From positions 62,001 to 126,000 of the forward strand of contig PEDN01001359.1 in NCBI GenBank assembly GCA_003864495.1: 64,000 bases of DNA. Direction: 5' to 3'. The position numbers were made by a program, and so were the translations under genes. Origin of the DNA: Nemopilema nomurai (Eukaryota; Cnidaria; Scyphozoa; Rhizostomeae; Rhizostomatidae). Positions within the stretch are counted from its first letter, which is position 1. The number at the start of each line of letters is the position of its first letter. The notes under the pieces are model-generated. The model did not search any database and had not been told where the DNA came from. It saw nothing but the letters and a program-made list of their open reading frames with translations. Positions 26,738-39,400 of this stretch are shown in pieces.

Positions 26738-27558
26738 ATGGCGGACGAGGAACTCGAAGAAGTTTATCTGCAATTGAAAGAAGAAGTTTTAAAAGATTTA
26801 AGACACTTTCTTGTAAAGAATATCGAGCCTCAGAAGCTTTTTGCCTTTTTAAGAACGCAAGGAGTGCTCGATGCAGACGATCAAGAAGAGATTGAAGCAG
26901 AAAAAACGAGACGAAGGAAAGCTGAACGGCTTTTGGACATCATAAAAACTAGGGGATCAGACGGTTTCGATAGTTTCTGTGAATCAATCAGACAGAATAG
27001 AACACAAATATTTATTTTGAAAACCCTTTTCGATTCATTTCAAAAGAAACTGGATAATTGTTCAGGTAAAACTAACCCATCTTACAATAAATCTGTTTTT
27101 TATGGGCAAGCTTTTATATTCTCTAAATGTTGATCAACGATACACCTCGACCATTTTTAGGGCAAAAGTATATGTACTGGCTTACCTTTTGATGTGAGGA
27201 GCATGATGATATTTTCTGTGAAACATTCATTTCTTAATCATTTTTAGATATGTTTAGTTCTATAACTAAACAATGCTAAAATCGCACCATGTTGATAAAA
27301 GGAAAGATTTTATCTGTTATTGTCTATAATCATGCTTCATCTTTCAGTAAGTTTTCAATGGACAAATGTGTCTCTTTTATTGTATCTATTTGTCATGTGT
27401 TCCTACAAACTCACACTTAAATCAGCAGTTAAGCTGATTGAACATTTGATTTCTTTCATTCAGATGTTTCACTTCACAATGGGAGTAATGTGAATGAATT
27501 ATCGGAAGCACAGCTACCTGTGCCAGGCGGCCCTGGTGACAGCTGTTCCATTTTATGA
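26738..27558 (+). CDS. Small CARD-domain protein with C-terminal CaaX box
   Basis: Two exons, 26738-27065 and 27464-27558, join through CAG|gtaaaa and ttcattcag in matching phase to give 140 residues. Residues about 8-95 read as a caspase recruitment domain. They include helix-1-like LKEEVLKDLRHFL, the central GVLDADDQEEIEAEKTRRRK and the hallmark LLDIIKTRGSDGFDSFCESI. CARDs mediate homotypic contacts in apoptosis and innate immune signalling. A short Gly/Pro linker follows and the protein ends GDSCSIL. Cys-Ser-Ile-Leu is a CaaX motif, with Leu at X favouring geranylgeranylation. No other domain is present. The start ATG has a plausible context (gagcaATGg). I infer a membrane-tethered CARD adaptor or decoy. 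The CARD call is strong; prenylation is a prediction from the terminus. Confidence 0.85.
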
Positions 27559-29988
27559 GTTACCTGAAGAATACTCAACAGAACTAATGGTAAAATTATA
27601 GATGTTTATTAATACTTAAACTAGAAAACCTCCATAGAACCTCATAAGTCTTTAGCCAATAAGTTTTTTGTGAGCTTCAGTAGAGACAAAGCATTTCTAT
27701 CAAGTTTACTTCATACTCTAGAACACAACTTCCTTATGATCACATACATGAATCTTGAACAGGCAACTAGAAACTGTTGTTTGAATGCCACAATTGTGCA
27801 GCTCTGCCTATATAGTATAAAGTATTTTTGACTGGTGAAGAACAATAACCTTCATTTGTTATATAATCTTCAAGCAATTAATATAGGTAATAGCACACAT
27901 TTTTCAGCTTATGACAATTTTCAACATGTATCAGCATTTCTTTTTGCATCCTGTAGGTAGAAGATCACCACCACCTGTGTACACAGAGTATTAATGTACA
28001 AAGTGAACATAGATTTTAGAGAACATGTTATTTGTGTACCTTTTGCAGGTTTAATTCATTAGCTCTTAAGTAAGTTTTTAATTTTTTGTACTGGCTGTTG
28101 ATGTGGGAAGTTGGTGGATTTTTGAATGGGAAATGGGCAAATACTTGTCATTCAGATGCTACTGTCATTCAGATAGTTAAACATGTGGGTATTTGGTTTT
28201 CTATGAATCCAATTTTTACTAGTAGGTATGATCATTTTCCCAACTATTTTAGCTAGCTTTTAATTAAAGAAGTGCTCAAGGGGCATGAAAAACAAATTCA
28301 CTCATTTGTTTCTATTTCTTGTTTTTGAAAAGCAAGACTTCAACCTTAGATGCAAATAGTTCAACATTTTGTTTAAATTTTTTGTAAAGACCTAGATCCT
28401 GCAATGTATTAATAATCTATATCATTGTACATTTGTGAATTAGTTTTCTTATTTGCCTGAGGTTTTGTTTTTTGATTTTATGTAGATGCAATCAATTTTA
28501 TGTTTCTTCTATCTTAGTTATTTGAAAGTACTTTGTTAGAAAAGAAGAAAATGACACAACAGTTGCTGACAAACTCTATAAATAAAGACATTCTGTTAGA
28601 CAGATTTATACAACACTATTCTATACAACACTGCTACATTATTCTTGGAAAACAACATAAAATTGCCTTTTTGGGTTTCTCAAGTTTTGCTATTTCTAGT
28701 TCATGCACCATGATAGAAACTGCAATAAATAATTAAATTTCTTTTTCGGTATCACTAAAATGTTCTTCCCTATGTGTATTCTCATCATTCTAGTAAAAAA
28801 CCTGAACTTGAGAAAACCAAAATGACAAAGGTTACACAACTTCACAAATTGGCTAACTAACAAATATACTTGTATCAAGTTTACACTCATATTCTCATTC
28901 AAAGAGGTTTTATCTGAACATTTCTTGTTTGATCAATGCGAACTAATGAGATGACTAAACATGGCATATGATATTGTGTATGTATCTGTATGAATATATC
29001 TTATTTGATGGTCTTGTAAACATTACCAAGCATTCACAGAACTAGGATGAAACTTCATACTAGATGACTTTGATATTACATAGGGCATTCAATCTGAGAA
29101 AAAATTTTGAACCATCAATTTGGTAATCAATACTTCAAGTATTATAGTATGATGAAGTATTATCCTAATCCTACAAATACTAATTCTGTTCCTTATATGC
29201 TTTTGCCACATTTGCCGGTCTGTTCAGTAATTGCAATCAGCCATATCAATAAATTCAAATAGTTAACTCAATGATCTTTAAATACTATTTATAGTTTTGT
29301 AACTTTGTGTAAACAAGATTCTGAAACTTTGAATGCTTTAGTGAATACTTGCCGTAATTGGATGATGAAACTCAATCAATGTATATGATATAATTGAAAA
29401 TTGTTAGCATGTACTTTCAACACATCTTGGTTCATTTACCTCTCTGCCAAGACAACCCAGTTATGGAAGCTGAAAGGGGTGGTGTTTTACAGTTGTGCTC
29501 AGAAGTAAGACATAACACCCAATGGAATAAGCTGTTCATTATTTGGATGGGAAAGGTAAATGAGAAGGTCCTGTCTTAAATTATCCCTGTTTTCAAACAA
29601 CCGCTATTTTCAACAAAGTCTTAAATTGTTCAACCAATCTTTTTAAATTCACTGTTTGGTGAAAAATCAAATTTTAGGGGGGTTTGGGAGAGATAAATTT
29701 TGTCACTGTCCTTACTTATATCCCACAGTTCTTTACATCTCATTAAATCCGTACTTTCACAAATGTATAAACATCGGGTCGGTGGTTACGTCAAATCAGT
29801 AGACATATTGGGTTAGTTTCGGAAAACTGCACGGTGATGATCGAAATTGAAAATCATCAGCAGACGTCGTGGTTAGAGAACATTAATTCACCATTCTTTG
29901 CGTAGCGTTCATTGTAAACATCTTGAAGGCGAATGCGTTTGACTCACTGTGTCCTGTCGTCGATTAGAAAGTGATCCACACAAAACGA
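27559..29988. other. Intergenic region between CARD gene and GTPase gene
   Basis: AT-rich sequence that must include the CARD gene 3' UTR. I see no conserved exon, RNA gene or transposon terminus. Short frames at 28533-28736 and 29394-29579 have no family resemblance. Confidence 0.5.
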
Positions 29989-30702
29989 CTAAGCAAGAAA
30001 CGTCCGTTCTTGTTTATCCGGCTTGTATGTTCTGCTTCGATGAAAACAGTGGGTCGCTGTTCGCCAAACACTGGAAACCCCTCTTCGGATACTGTCCTTT
30101 CTTGTTGGTCTTCTCCGAAGAGGCGAACAATCGCCGTCTACTTCTTCAAAAGCAGGTTGTAAGTCAATTAATTCGAGAACTTTATTAAACGCATTTACAA
30201 CGTTGTGGTTCAGTTTGGCCGATGTTTCCATATGCACCGAGCCATCATTCCACTCGTCCACGACCAATTGTCCGGCATTAAGTGCCACCTTTCTCCTCCC
30301 TACTGGGCTGCGGTCACTTTTATTGCCCAACAGCACAAGTGGGACCTCCTTCGTTCCCTTGGCGTTGACGATCTCTTCCCTGAGTCTTTTCGCTTCAAGC
30401 AGAGATACCTTATCGTCAATAGCGTAAACGATGATGAATCCATCGCCATTCTTTATCGCCAACTCTCGCATGGCTGGGAACTGATGGGTGCCAGTCGTGT
30501 CCAAAATCGTCACGTCACAAAGGTTCCCCCTGTACGGAATGACTTTTCTGTGGTCGTCCTCTATTGTTGGTTGGTACTTATCCTCGAAAGAGTTGTACAG
30601 GTATCTCTGGACGAGGGATGTTTTCCCAACACCTCCTGACCCAAAAATGACGATTCTGACTGAAGGTATTTTTACCTGGAAAAAGAGTAACGATTTCATC
30701 AT
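29989..30702 (-). CDS. Di-Ras-like small GTPase lacking a CaaX box
   Basis: A Ras-superfamily G domain fills about residues 10-180 of 237. G1 is GSGGVGKTSL, switch I is DKYQPTIEDDHRK, G3 is DTTGTHQFPAMRELAI, G4 is NKSD and G5 is ETSAK. The DTTGxHQFPAM form, with Thr where Ras has catalytic Gln61, and HMETSAKLNHNV both point to the Di-Ras branch, whose members hydrolyse GTP slowly. The tail is basic (LRRRPTRKDSIRRG) but ends ERTFLA, so it cannot be prenylated like canonical Di-Ras. The open frame begins MMKSLLFFQ, but a good acceptor (ctttttccag|GTAAAA) places a possible exon start at 30675. The true N-terminus may thus lie in an upstream exon I could not identify. It acts presumably in signalling; targets are unknown. 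Confidence 0.85.
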   Translation of the reverse strand: MMKSLLFFQVKIPSVRIVIFGSGGVGKTSLVQRYLYNSFEDKYQPTIEDDHRKVIPYRGNLCDVTILDTTGTHQFPAMRELAIKNGDGFIIVYAIDDKVSLLEAKRLREEIVNAKGTKEVPLVLLGNKSDRSPVGRRKVALNAGQLVVDEWNDGSVHMETSAKLNHNVVNAFNKVLELIDLQPAFEEVDGDCSPLRRRPTRKDSIRRGVSSVWRTATHCFHRSRTYKPDKQERTFLA

Positions 30703-33700
30703 TTTTGGTGAATGTGAATTTTGAATTGCTGGTGAATTTTGAATTTTGGTGAATCGATTCTAACAAAGCATCAAACGATTGCAGGCTTTTTATCCCAGTC
30801 CCCACGAGCATTCGCTCACGTTTCTCACGCTTCACGGTCTCCTAGGATACAGTTACCATAAAGCATACATAAAGGAATGAGATGCATCACATAGCTGAAA
30901 AGGCAAAGAAAGAAAATGAATGGATAACCTTAACCTGGGTTACTAGAACTGTTAGGGCAAAGTTTATATTACAGAATATTAAACTCGCATTGTATGATTA
31001 AAGAATGCAAAGGAATTAGAAAATGGCGAAAGATAATTCAGCCTTTTATGTATTAGTTCCTATTTCTGAGTTCCATGAGAGACACGGAGGATTTTAAAAC
31101 GATTGAGATGCCATGTTTTGTTTTGGAACAATTGATATTCTTCAACTGAACAACTGGCGGAAAGGTTCTCCATCCGACAAGATTGTGGTACAAAGAATAG
31201 GAATTTATCAGGGAATGCAAACAATGTAATACGTCATTATAGTGATATGCAGCCTTTTGGAATTGCAGGACCACGTGGCTTCTAGCCTCCGAAATCAGTT
31301 TGGCAATTAATCGTTGCATTCTGACAAGAAAAATTGCAATTATTTCTGGGCCACGTTGCTATATTGGTAGAAATTTATTTCGGAACTGACCCCAAAATTT
31401 GGGCAAATATCTAACCTTTGTGGTCTACCCCCTATCACGAGGGGAGAAGAGTTTGCAATGAAAGGCACAATTTTCGACTTGTTAGAAATTATCAAAAAAT
31501 TATAGATGACAATGTAACGATGTTGTCAAGTTTATCATAATGTTGGCAGTATGAAGTGTGCATTGCGTCTATGTATAATGAATGAAATCTAAAAGAAAAT
31601 TTATTTCGCCCTCCAAATATCTATCTAAGGGTGCTGCTTGTTAAAGGATCAAAAATGTCTAGGCATACCTTGAAAAGGTCGACGCACATTCTCTTTTTCT
31701 TTTTATTCGGTATTATTAGAGAAGTTCGCTAGAACCGTTGACCAAGGTCTGCTTTTACCAACAACCACCCGAAGTCTGCCAAACTAGCTTTTTATTTACT
31801 CCCCTCATTTGGTCAACATGACGTGCCCAAACCCGGAAACAAAACCAGGAAACTCCAGCAGACAAACCACAATTAGTAACGGTCCTCGGGGCACTTTCTC
31901 AACCAAAGTTGGATGGCAAGAAATTAGCAGCACATTGAAATAAACAAAAGGGTGAATTGAAGGTTCAATTGAAGGCATTTCTCAGAATGTGCATTTCAAA
32001 ATACAGTACAGCCATTGTGCAAATTATTTAACGAATCGAAACACCATACCATTAAAGCCAGTCACCTTCTTGTAGATCATAATAACTTTGCGATAGGCCT
32101 CTGCAATGCCACTCTTATGCACGCGGAACGCAACAAGGAGATAAATGAGCTGAAACGGAAGTGTACTGCATCGTGTTCGCTCTTATTTGTTTTAAATAGG
32201 TCATTGCATCATGCTTAAAAAGGTCGCCGTGCAAATTCCATTGAGGACAATTAAAAAATTATGCATAAAGAGGTTTCGTTTCGTTGCCCAAATCTAGAGA
32301 AATTTCAATTGATCGTGAATTCAATTGGCTGTCAAGGTTTGGTTCTGTCTAGATCCATATCCCGTCCACAGAAACCGTTTAATTTCGGACATTAAACCAA
32401 TATCAGGTCATTGAAATGTAATGAAATCCTATTAAAGAGACCTGCAATGTGTCACATCTCACATAGCCAGAGTACTCAAGTATAACTTTGTGTGATTCTA
32501 GAATAATTTAACGAACACGCTCTTTATTGAGCTTCGAGAGCAGTCACCCCATGAAAAGACAACATGAACAGCAAAAGACTTTCAAGTTAATAGCATTAGA
32601 CGTGTGAAATATGGAAATTGGATTAGTAAGTTGCTTTATAGCACAAATGTCAATGAACTAGATTCCTTAATTGTATATTCATCAAAGTTTGGTATTCATC
32701 GGAAAGAAAGGACGCGTCTTGGCTAAAGACTGTGGCTTCTGCTACCGGCTCTAGAACGGTTATTTACGTTTGGTGGTTCTCTATTCGGAAATAAATGAAC
32801 TGTATATTGTCCTATACAGGGATATAGTCTGAAAACGGCTTCCTAGTCGGCATTTTGAATGAACCAATTATCAAATGGGTTTTCCTTTCATATCCTTTCC
32901 AGAATACAGTGTTTTGTGTGAACCTGTTTCGATGATACCACAGCAGAGAAAGATACCTTGGGCACCTGTGCTATTAAAATGTCCTCGTACCCCTTTTTGC
33001 GATTTCCTTTCGGGCCTAAAATTTCTTCACCAAGACCTCTTTCCGTGATCCTGCCTTGGCAAATCGCATTTTTCTTCTAATTTCCTTAATACGTTTTCCA
33101 ACACACCTTAACTGCTAAATGTTTTCTTGAACAATCATTTGGACTGTTGCTTTTCAATATATTTCGTTATTCAACGAAGACAAAAGTTTTGCGGAGGACA
33201 AAGTCAACAGCGCATTGCATTTGACTGAAACTATGGCCATACATAAATTCCCAGAAAAAGTGATGTTCTATTTATCTTACGTTCAGCGCATTCCACGTTG
33301 AAGAAAAACCTACAATCACGTCACCAATGGGAACGAGATAAACTTGATATCCAGGATGTCAAAACAATAACAGATATATTAGCTTTTCGTGAAAAACAAG
33401 CAAAGAAATATTTGCTGCATAGTATCTGGGGTCTAATTCACGTTGTTTACAATTGTGCCCACATGACTTTGTTTAAAAGGGGTTGTGCTTTGAAATCCAA
33501 TTTCGCAAATCAACCTGACAGGAATCACAACATGGAAGAAAATAGAAAATTGCTCGAAAAACAACGAGCACGAGGAATGAACTGACTTTGTGGTTCTTGT
33601 TTAGAAAAACATAGATTATAAAATGACGTAAGAGAGCATTCTCCGTTGAAAATTTGAGTACACGGGAGTCAAAGGTTGATCGGAGGAATGTAAACTTCGA

Positions 33701-34969
33701 TGTCAACTGCAAGCAGCATTTTTGCAAACATGTTTCCAATATCAAATTAAAACACTATGCCCTTACCCTTCAAAACTGCCGTGAGTCAAGCAAGTTTTTA
33801 CTCAGAGGCCAAAGGGGTAGAAAATGAGGGACACCGGATAACATGATTTGTTAATTGAAAGCCAGAAAGGGTCGAATTCGTAGTGATAAACAACCATACT
33901 GTAATTCGTTGGTTTGCTGATGTGCCAGTATGCTGAAGTGTTAAAACTACTACATTTGCATCCCTGATTTCTCACTTGCGTATAAAGCATACGGTGAATG
34001 TTATCGTGCATACCGAAGAAATGGTAGAACAGCGAATAAGATGCTAAAAGAAGGCTGTTACACGAAATAGCTTTATTTTAACAACCAATGGGTACCTAAC
34101 TTGCGTATTCTTTCCCGGGTGTGATTTGGCACGAGCGGGTGCTTGAACACGCCCATGGAGCGCCATTTTGGGTAACTAGCATTTCTACCAAAGTCTGGAC
34201 CTCGGGATTCAAACAGGTTACCCGCCCCCCTCTCCCACTGAACCCGAACCAAACCTGAATTCACCATGACATAGAATTCGCCTCCTTTTGAAAAATGCTC
34301 ACTCTAATCCCCTTGACATTCTCTAGCTTTCGCTCATCCATGGTCAAGATACGTCTTGAGAATCTAACTGTTTTGTCAGTGCCAGTATGAATAAAGATAT
34401 TGTCCTAACAAATAACTACAGCGGGGTTGATAAAGACGAGATTTCCAAAACTGGTGTGCGTTGAATTTGAATGAACCAGCTTAAAACTCAAATCGTTGTA
34501 ATCTATTTAATGACTTTTACTGCTTTTTGATGCACAAGACTGGTAGATTAGAGTCTTTTAACGTTTATCAGGAAAGGTTTTGTTGCTCTTTTCGAACTAT
34601 AAACTACTGGGTATGCTGCACAAAGTGAGTGAAAGCTGAAGAAGTTGAGGATCGAAGCTGAACACATCGGCTTTTGACAGGGCATGTCTGCTTCTTCTGC
34701 ATCCAAAACTAGATGCAGTAGCTCGAAAGCAGGCTGGAAGTTTAGGCGACATAAACAAGTTGTTTAACAAACAGATCAACCACATCTTGCGGTTATCAGT
34801 ACAACTACCACCGATTTCAATTCAAATCATTGGATGGTTTCGTAGATTGAATCTTTCAAATACATTTATTGAAAATTAAGTTTTTTAAATAATCATCAAG
34901 TGAACACCCTCAAATCTTTTAATAGAAAATAAACGCGAAGAGGATTTTTATATGATTTATATGACATAC
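30703..34969. other. Long region without a supported gene
   Basis: The right flank of the GTPase gene probably holds its promoter or a 5' exon. Frames at 33298-33585 (+) and 34597-34785 (-) are not recognisable and lack convincing splice borders. No repeat array or terminal inverted repeat was noticed. Confidence 0.4.
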
Positions 34970-35048
34970 CGCCGCTGATTTCCTTCTACTGTGTCTCCAG
35001 ACCATCCTCAACAGAAGTCTCACTGTATTTTTCAGCGTTGTCGCAGTC
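34970..35048 (-). other. Candidate terminal exon of the unknown gene
   Basis: Bounded by ttgatgacag| on the right and GCGGCG|gtatgt on the left, both good splice consensus on the minus strand. One frame reads DCDNAEKYSETSVEDGLETQ then stop, an acidic C-terminus-like peptide; another stays open through the donor. The phase needed from the exon at 35520-35621 (phase 2) favours the second frame, so its role is unresolved. Confidence 0.3.
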
Positions 35049-35519
35049 CTGTCATCAATGAAAAAGTCACAATGTTGAATAAATTGAAGGCATGAACCCA
35101 GTTAGTACAGCAAATTTGAGTTCCTCAAGCAGGTACACGAATCATTGAAGGTACACGAATACGTGCTGCCGTTTATGAGCCAATACAGTCAATACAGTGC
35201 ACAAGTTGGTTCAAGGACTGAAACCTGTAATTCGCAGCAAATTTATACATAACGTGACGTCACAGCAATGGGCCACATGCTTGCGACATTGTTAAGCATC
35301 GACATTACAAATGGCAAGTTTAGCAAATGTGTTCGGTGAATTTTACGCAATTAAGAGTGCTTTCAACCATAACAAGTCACTTAAACATAAATTTTTAATT
35401 TCTCATTACTTTAGTGGCATGCGATGCAGCTCGAAAAGCGATTGGTTGCAGAAAACAAAGGCATGGCGAACGCAGAAGTTACTCACATTCTGGCTAGTTC
35501 GTTTAATCGTTATCCAAAC

Positions 35520-36422
35520 TTTCTCTTTAAATCGCAGCTTTCTGCTTGCTCCTTGATTGCTTCGTACACACAACCGTCGCTAGTCACAACTGAGAGCGCT
35601 GGCTTGAATGCCTCGTGCAAACTCAATCATCTCCCATCGGGCTATTCTTTTACAATCGCCTACACACAGATAAATACCATATACGCTTATTAAATACTGG
35701 CTGTTTGTCGAATTCTCCACCAGCGATTTTCGCATGCCTTCAACGGAATACTAAAGAAATATTATTTATTGTCAAATACGAAATTAATTGCTTCTATAGC
35801 CCCGAAAGACCATTTCTTGTAATCCTGTTTGCCATTAAGGCTCCAAATTTGCATCTTGTGAATAAACTAGTTGTGCTTTTTACAAACACCCAATTAACCA
35901 ATAAAACTTTCTTACGTTTCGGGTGATAGGACGTTTTCCCAATCGACTTCCCAAGATAAATTATCAGTCTGAGATCCAACAATAAAGGGCTTATTTTTGA
36001 TCATCATCAAAAGATTGGCTACCTTTGCACTGACCGCCCAAAACACAAGGTCATAGGACACAAAATCGAAGTGGATCTTTGCCTGGTCAACAGAATTCCT
36101 GTGCATAGGTTATTTCACATGGACCTTTAGTATTTTTAAGACCACTCTGGGTCTTAATCAATCATAGAGACCCAATCGAGAAATTTTGCCCTGCACCAAT
36201 TGTGTTAGAGTGTACTTTCAATAGGTTGGGAAATCAGGAACTTTGATATCAGTTGCTTTAGTTAATCTTCATTATCAGCATACTTTGTGTCTTTCGCAAG
36301 GTTTTCTAAAACAGGAATGATCATTGCTAGTCTTCCACGAGCAAGACCAGCGCCGATTTCAAAAAGAAACCATGAGCTTCCCCAACTCAGAGTCTTTCTT
36401 ATTCAATTTTTTGCAATCTAAA
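35520..36422 (-). CDS. Partial multi-exon gene, family not recognised
   Basis: Three minus-strand segments join in phase: 36422-36284, 36098-35916 and 35621-35520. The first reads through KDSELGKLMVS to EIGAGLARGRLAMIIPVL and ends at a gtatgc donor. The second (acceptor cctatgcacag) reads NSVDQAKIHFDFVSYDLVFW... KPFIVGSQTDNLSWEVDWEN and ends at gtaaga. The third reads LHEAFKPALSVVTSDGCVYEAI. Splice phases agree (2, 2, 2) and composition is protein-like, so I believe it is a real gene. The first segment needs one T fewer in the ttttt run near 36360 for its two halves to share a frame. The 5' exons and the exact 3' end are not defined. I do not recognise the product and assign no function. Confidence 0.5.
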
Positions 36423-39400
36423 CTAAAAACCCCTTTGTGCAATTAATCAAGTTAAGAGAAGAATTTGCCCAAGCACTCGGTTGTTTCACAAGACAGAGCT
36501 GCTACTTGATGGGCACTCAGCTGAGGCAGATCAAAGAATAGACTTGATCGAGGCCTTCAATTTTCAAGTTCTTTTAGCATTTCTTCAATGTTCCTTCGCA
36601 GAAAGATTCCTACCTATAATAAATATACAGGACCTAGACTGCAAGGGAGCTAGAAATGTTGCGATGACCAAAAAGAACAAACAATGGATAGTTTAAAAAG
36701 AAAACAAACAGTCCTTGTTTTCTCTCTAACTAATAGCTCTTATCTGTGACAAAAGCGCTTCCCTTTTCTCCCCCCACTCAAATAATGTTGAACTTTCCCT
36801 CAACAGATACCGTATTTGAACTTGTGCAATATCTCTGAAAGCTAAAGGTTCTGATGTATTTATGAAGGCTTCTTCCTTATGAGAAGGCTAAAGAATTGAA
36901 TTGCCTGTAGCTGTGGCTATGTAAGAAAAGTTCAGAAAGAACATAATATGTTGACTGGACTCCAATTAATGCTGACTGTCTATGACTTATCAAAGCAGCT
37001 GATTGAAGAAGTTGTTTATAGAAGAATTATTCTTTTACAAAAGAATGACGATAATCTATTGACGTTTTCGTAAATAAAACCAGAATGTTTTAGCTGAAGC
37101 AGTTAAAAAACGGTTGTAATTCTTCAAATAAAGGAAACCCTACTTAGAAACTGTAGCAGGAATTGCGAAATTCACTGCTTTTTAGTTTAAAATATATGTG
37201 CATGTGAGACTTTTTGCAGACATGTTTGATGTAAATAGGCAGTTGGATTTTTTTCTTTCGTGATTGAGAATAAACAAATCAGTACTGAGATAGCTTTGAA
37301 ACTGCTTGTATGGCATGACGTCATGTTTACTTCCATTTTATCCAATTCTAGAGGCACCATGTTAGGTAAACATGTGACTTGAGCATGACAATGAAATTCG
37401 AAGTTCCTTAGACAATCTTAGGTTGCTATTGCAGTCGAAGACACCTGTTTATTTTGTAGCCAAAGCAAGGCTGTGGGATGTGACCACATTTGTGTTCCTC
37501 AGCATTAGTCAGCGGAGTTTCGAGTCTAAAAATACGTTATTAACTCACATATTCTCTTTGCTAAATAGTAAGCCCCCGCAGCGTCGAATTGTTATTGAAT
37601 TCGAAATCCGAGGTAATGGGCGAAGGCAGATGCGAAAAAGCTGCGGGTGGGTGGAAATGCGGAAATCGTGTTTTTGCCCTCACAAACCTAATTACACGTG
37701 TCTGCCGAAGAGAATCACAGAATGTGCAACGCATGCTTATCGGTCTAGAGCCGTTTCTTGGACAGACTGATCCCAACCAACCGCTTTATACGATGTTATC
37801 AGAGAAAAAATCGATGAAATGCCTTTTCGCACCCTTATCTTAAACTTGCTTGGAGTATTTGATAACAGTGGTTTCTATCATCTATTAATTAGTGTCAATG
37901 GTAAATTTCCAACATATTATATGTTCAAATTATTGGCATTAGTCAGTTTCCTCACTATTAAGCGGCTAGCCATAAAAAAGGGAAGGTGATATACATTACT
38001 GTTATATTCTACAAAAACCTACCAACTCTTCGATTTTAAGCTCAGTTTTCTTTTTCAGTTAATTCATCATTTTTAGCAGAGACTTTCTGTACTAGCTTCT
38101 AAAATCTCAATCAATGTCCTTAGCAATTTTCTTCTTTGTGAATTGCATCAGTTTGAAATTAGATAGACAAACAGTTAAACCGAAGTTCAGCAGGGATTAT
38201 CTTGAAACAATCAGCTTTAGAAAGACATAAGAATTTAAAATAGGTAGGGTTATGATTAATTAACATTAGAATTGAAAAGTGAAACTATAATTAATAACTT
38301 AATTTCAAATATGGTGTCTTTATTTTAAACACAGTAGATGCAGCAAATCACAACTCACAGAAAAATGCAAAATAATCAGTCTGAGATGAAGTGACATCCA
38401 AGTTGAAAATGACATCCAATAGTTTGTAAAGCGGAGTAATTTGACCCCTATTGGGGGCTTGGTAATCGTTTACATCTATATCGGTAAAATTATTTATAGG
38501 TCATCTTTAGAGAGCCATTACATTTACCAGTTGAGTTGGGACGGACTATATATCTAGACATTGAGACATGGTTGAGTTTGAATAAATATCACAAACCATG
38601 GCCCAAAGTTGAACGTTTACCCTCATTTCTCTTGACGGATCATTATAAACTTCGCTTGCCTCAGAGGATTTTAAAAGTTGGCAAATTCGACATAAGCTAG
38701 ATGCAAATTTGCTTTTCTTCAGGACACAAATCGGTTGCCCGGATCGATCCCCGCATTCACCGGCTTGTGTCATAAAGGAATCCGCAATAAAACAAAACCA
38801 ACAACGTGGGACATTCTTCCTCATGGGGGTGGGTGATCATTGCCTAATTATCAGCCATGAAAGGGGCGGTGAAACGATAATAAATATTTGCGATTTATCT
38901 CCAAGTCAAAAGACCATTGCCTGCTAAGGAAGGCGCATATAGATGGGCTACAGTTTAATGTCCATGCCGACCACAATCCGTGATGGGGCGTTTTGTGATC
39001 CATTCAATGCCTGCTTCCTGAATTACTTTCATGTTTTCATTTCAAATCGACTGTGCACAATTTTTGAATTTTCGATTGCTTGCTCTCCGCTTTGTTTTCA
39101 TGCTTTGAATCCCGCGAATAAACAAGGGCTGGATGCTTGTGTTCGAGATACGACGCCTGACAACAGTAAGGGATGTATCTAAGTTCCATTTCTTGAGTAC
39201 TGCTTGCAGGGCAAATTTACCTTAATCCCTTTCGATAAGATTGCCTTTGCAAACGTGTGGTTGAAGCTAGCGAATTATTTTGCAGTCGCATCACTTAGTA
39301 ATGTGGTAGGTTTTAAAACTACTCGTAAATAACAAAAAGCCAAAAAACGGTCAAACTTTTCACATACTGAGTTTGAAAGTAGACATTTTTTAAATACAGG

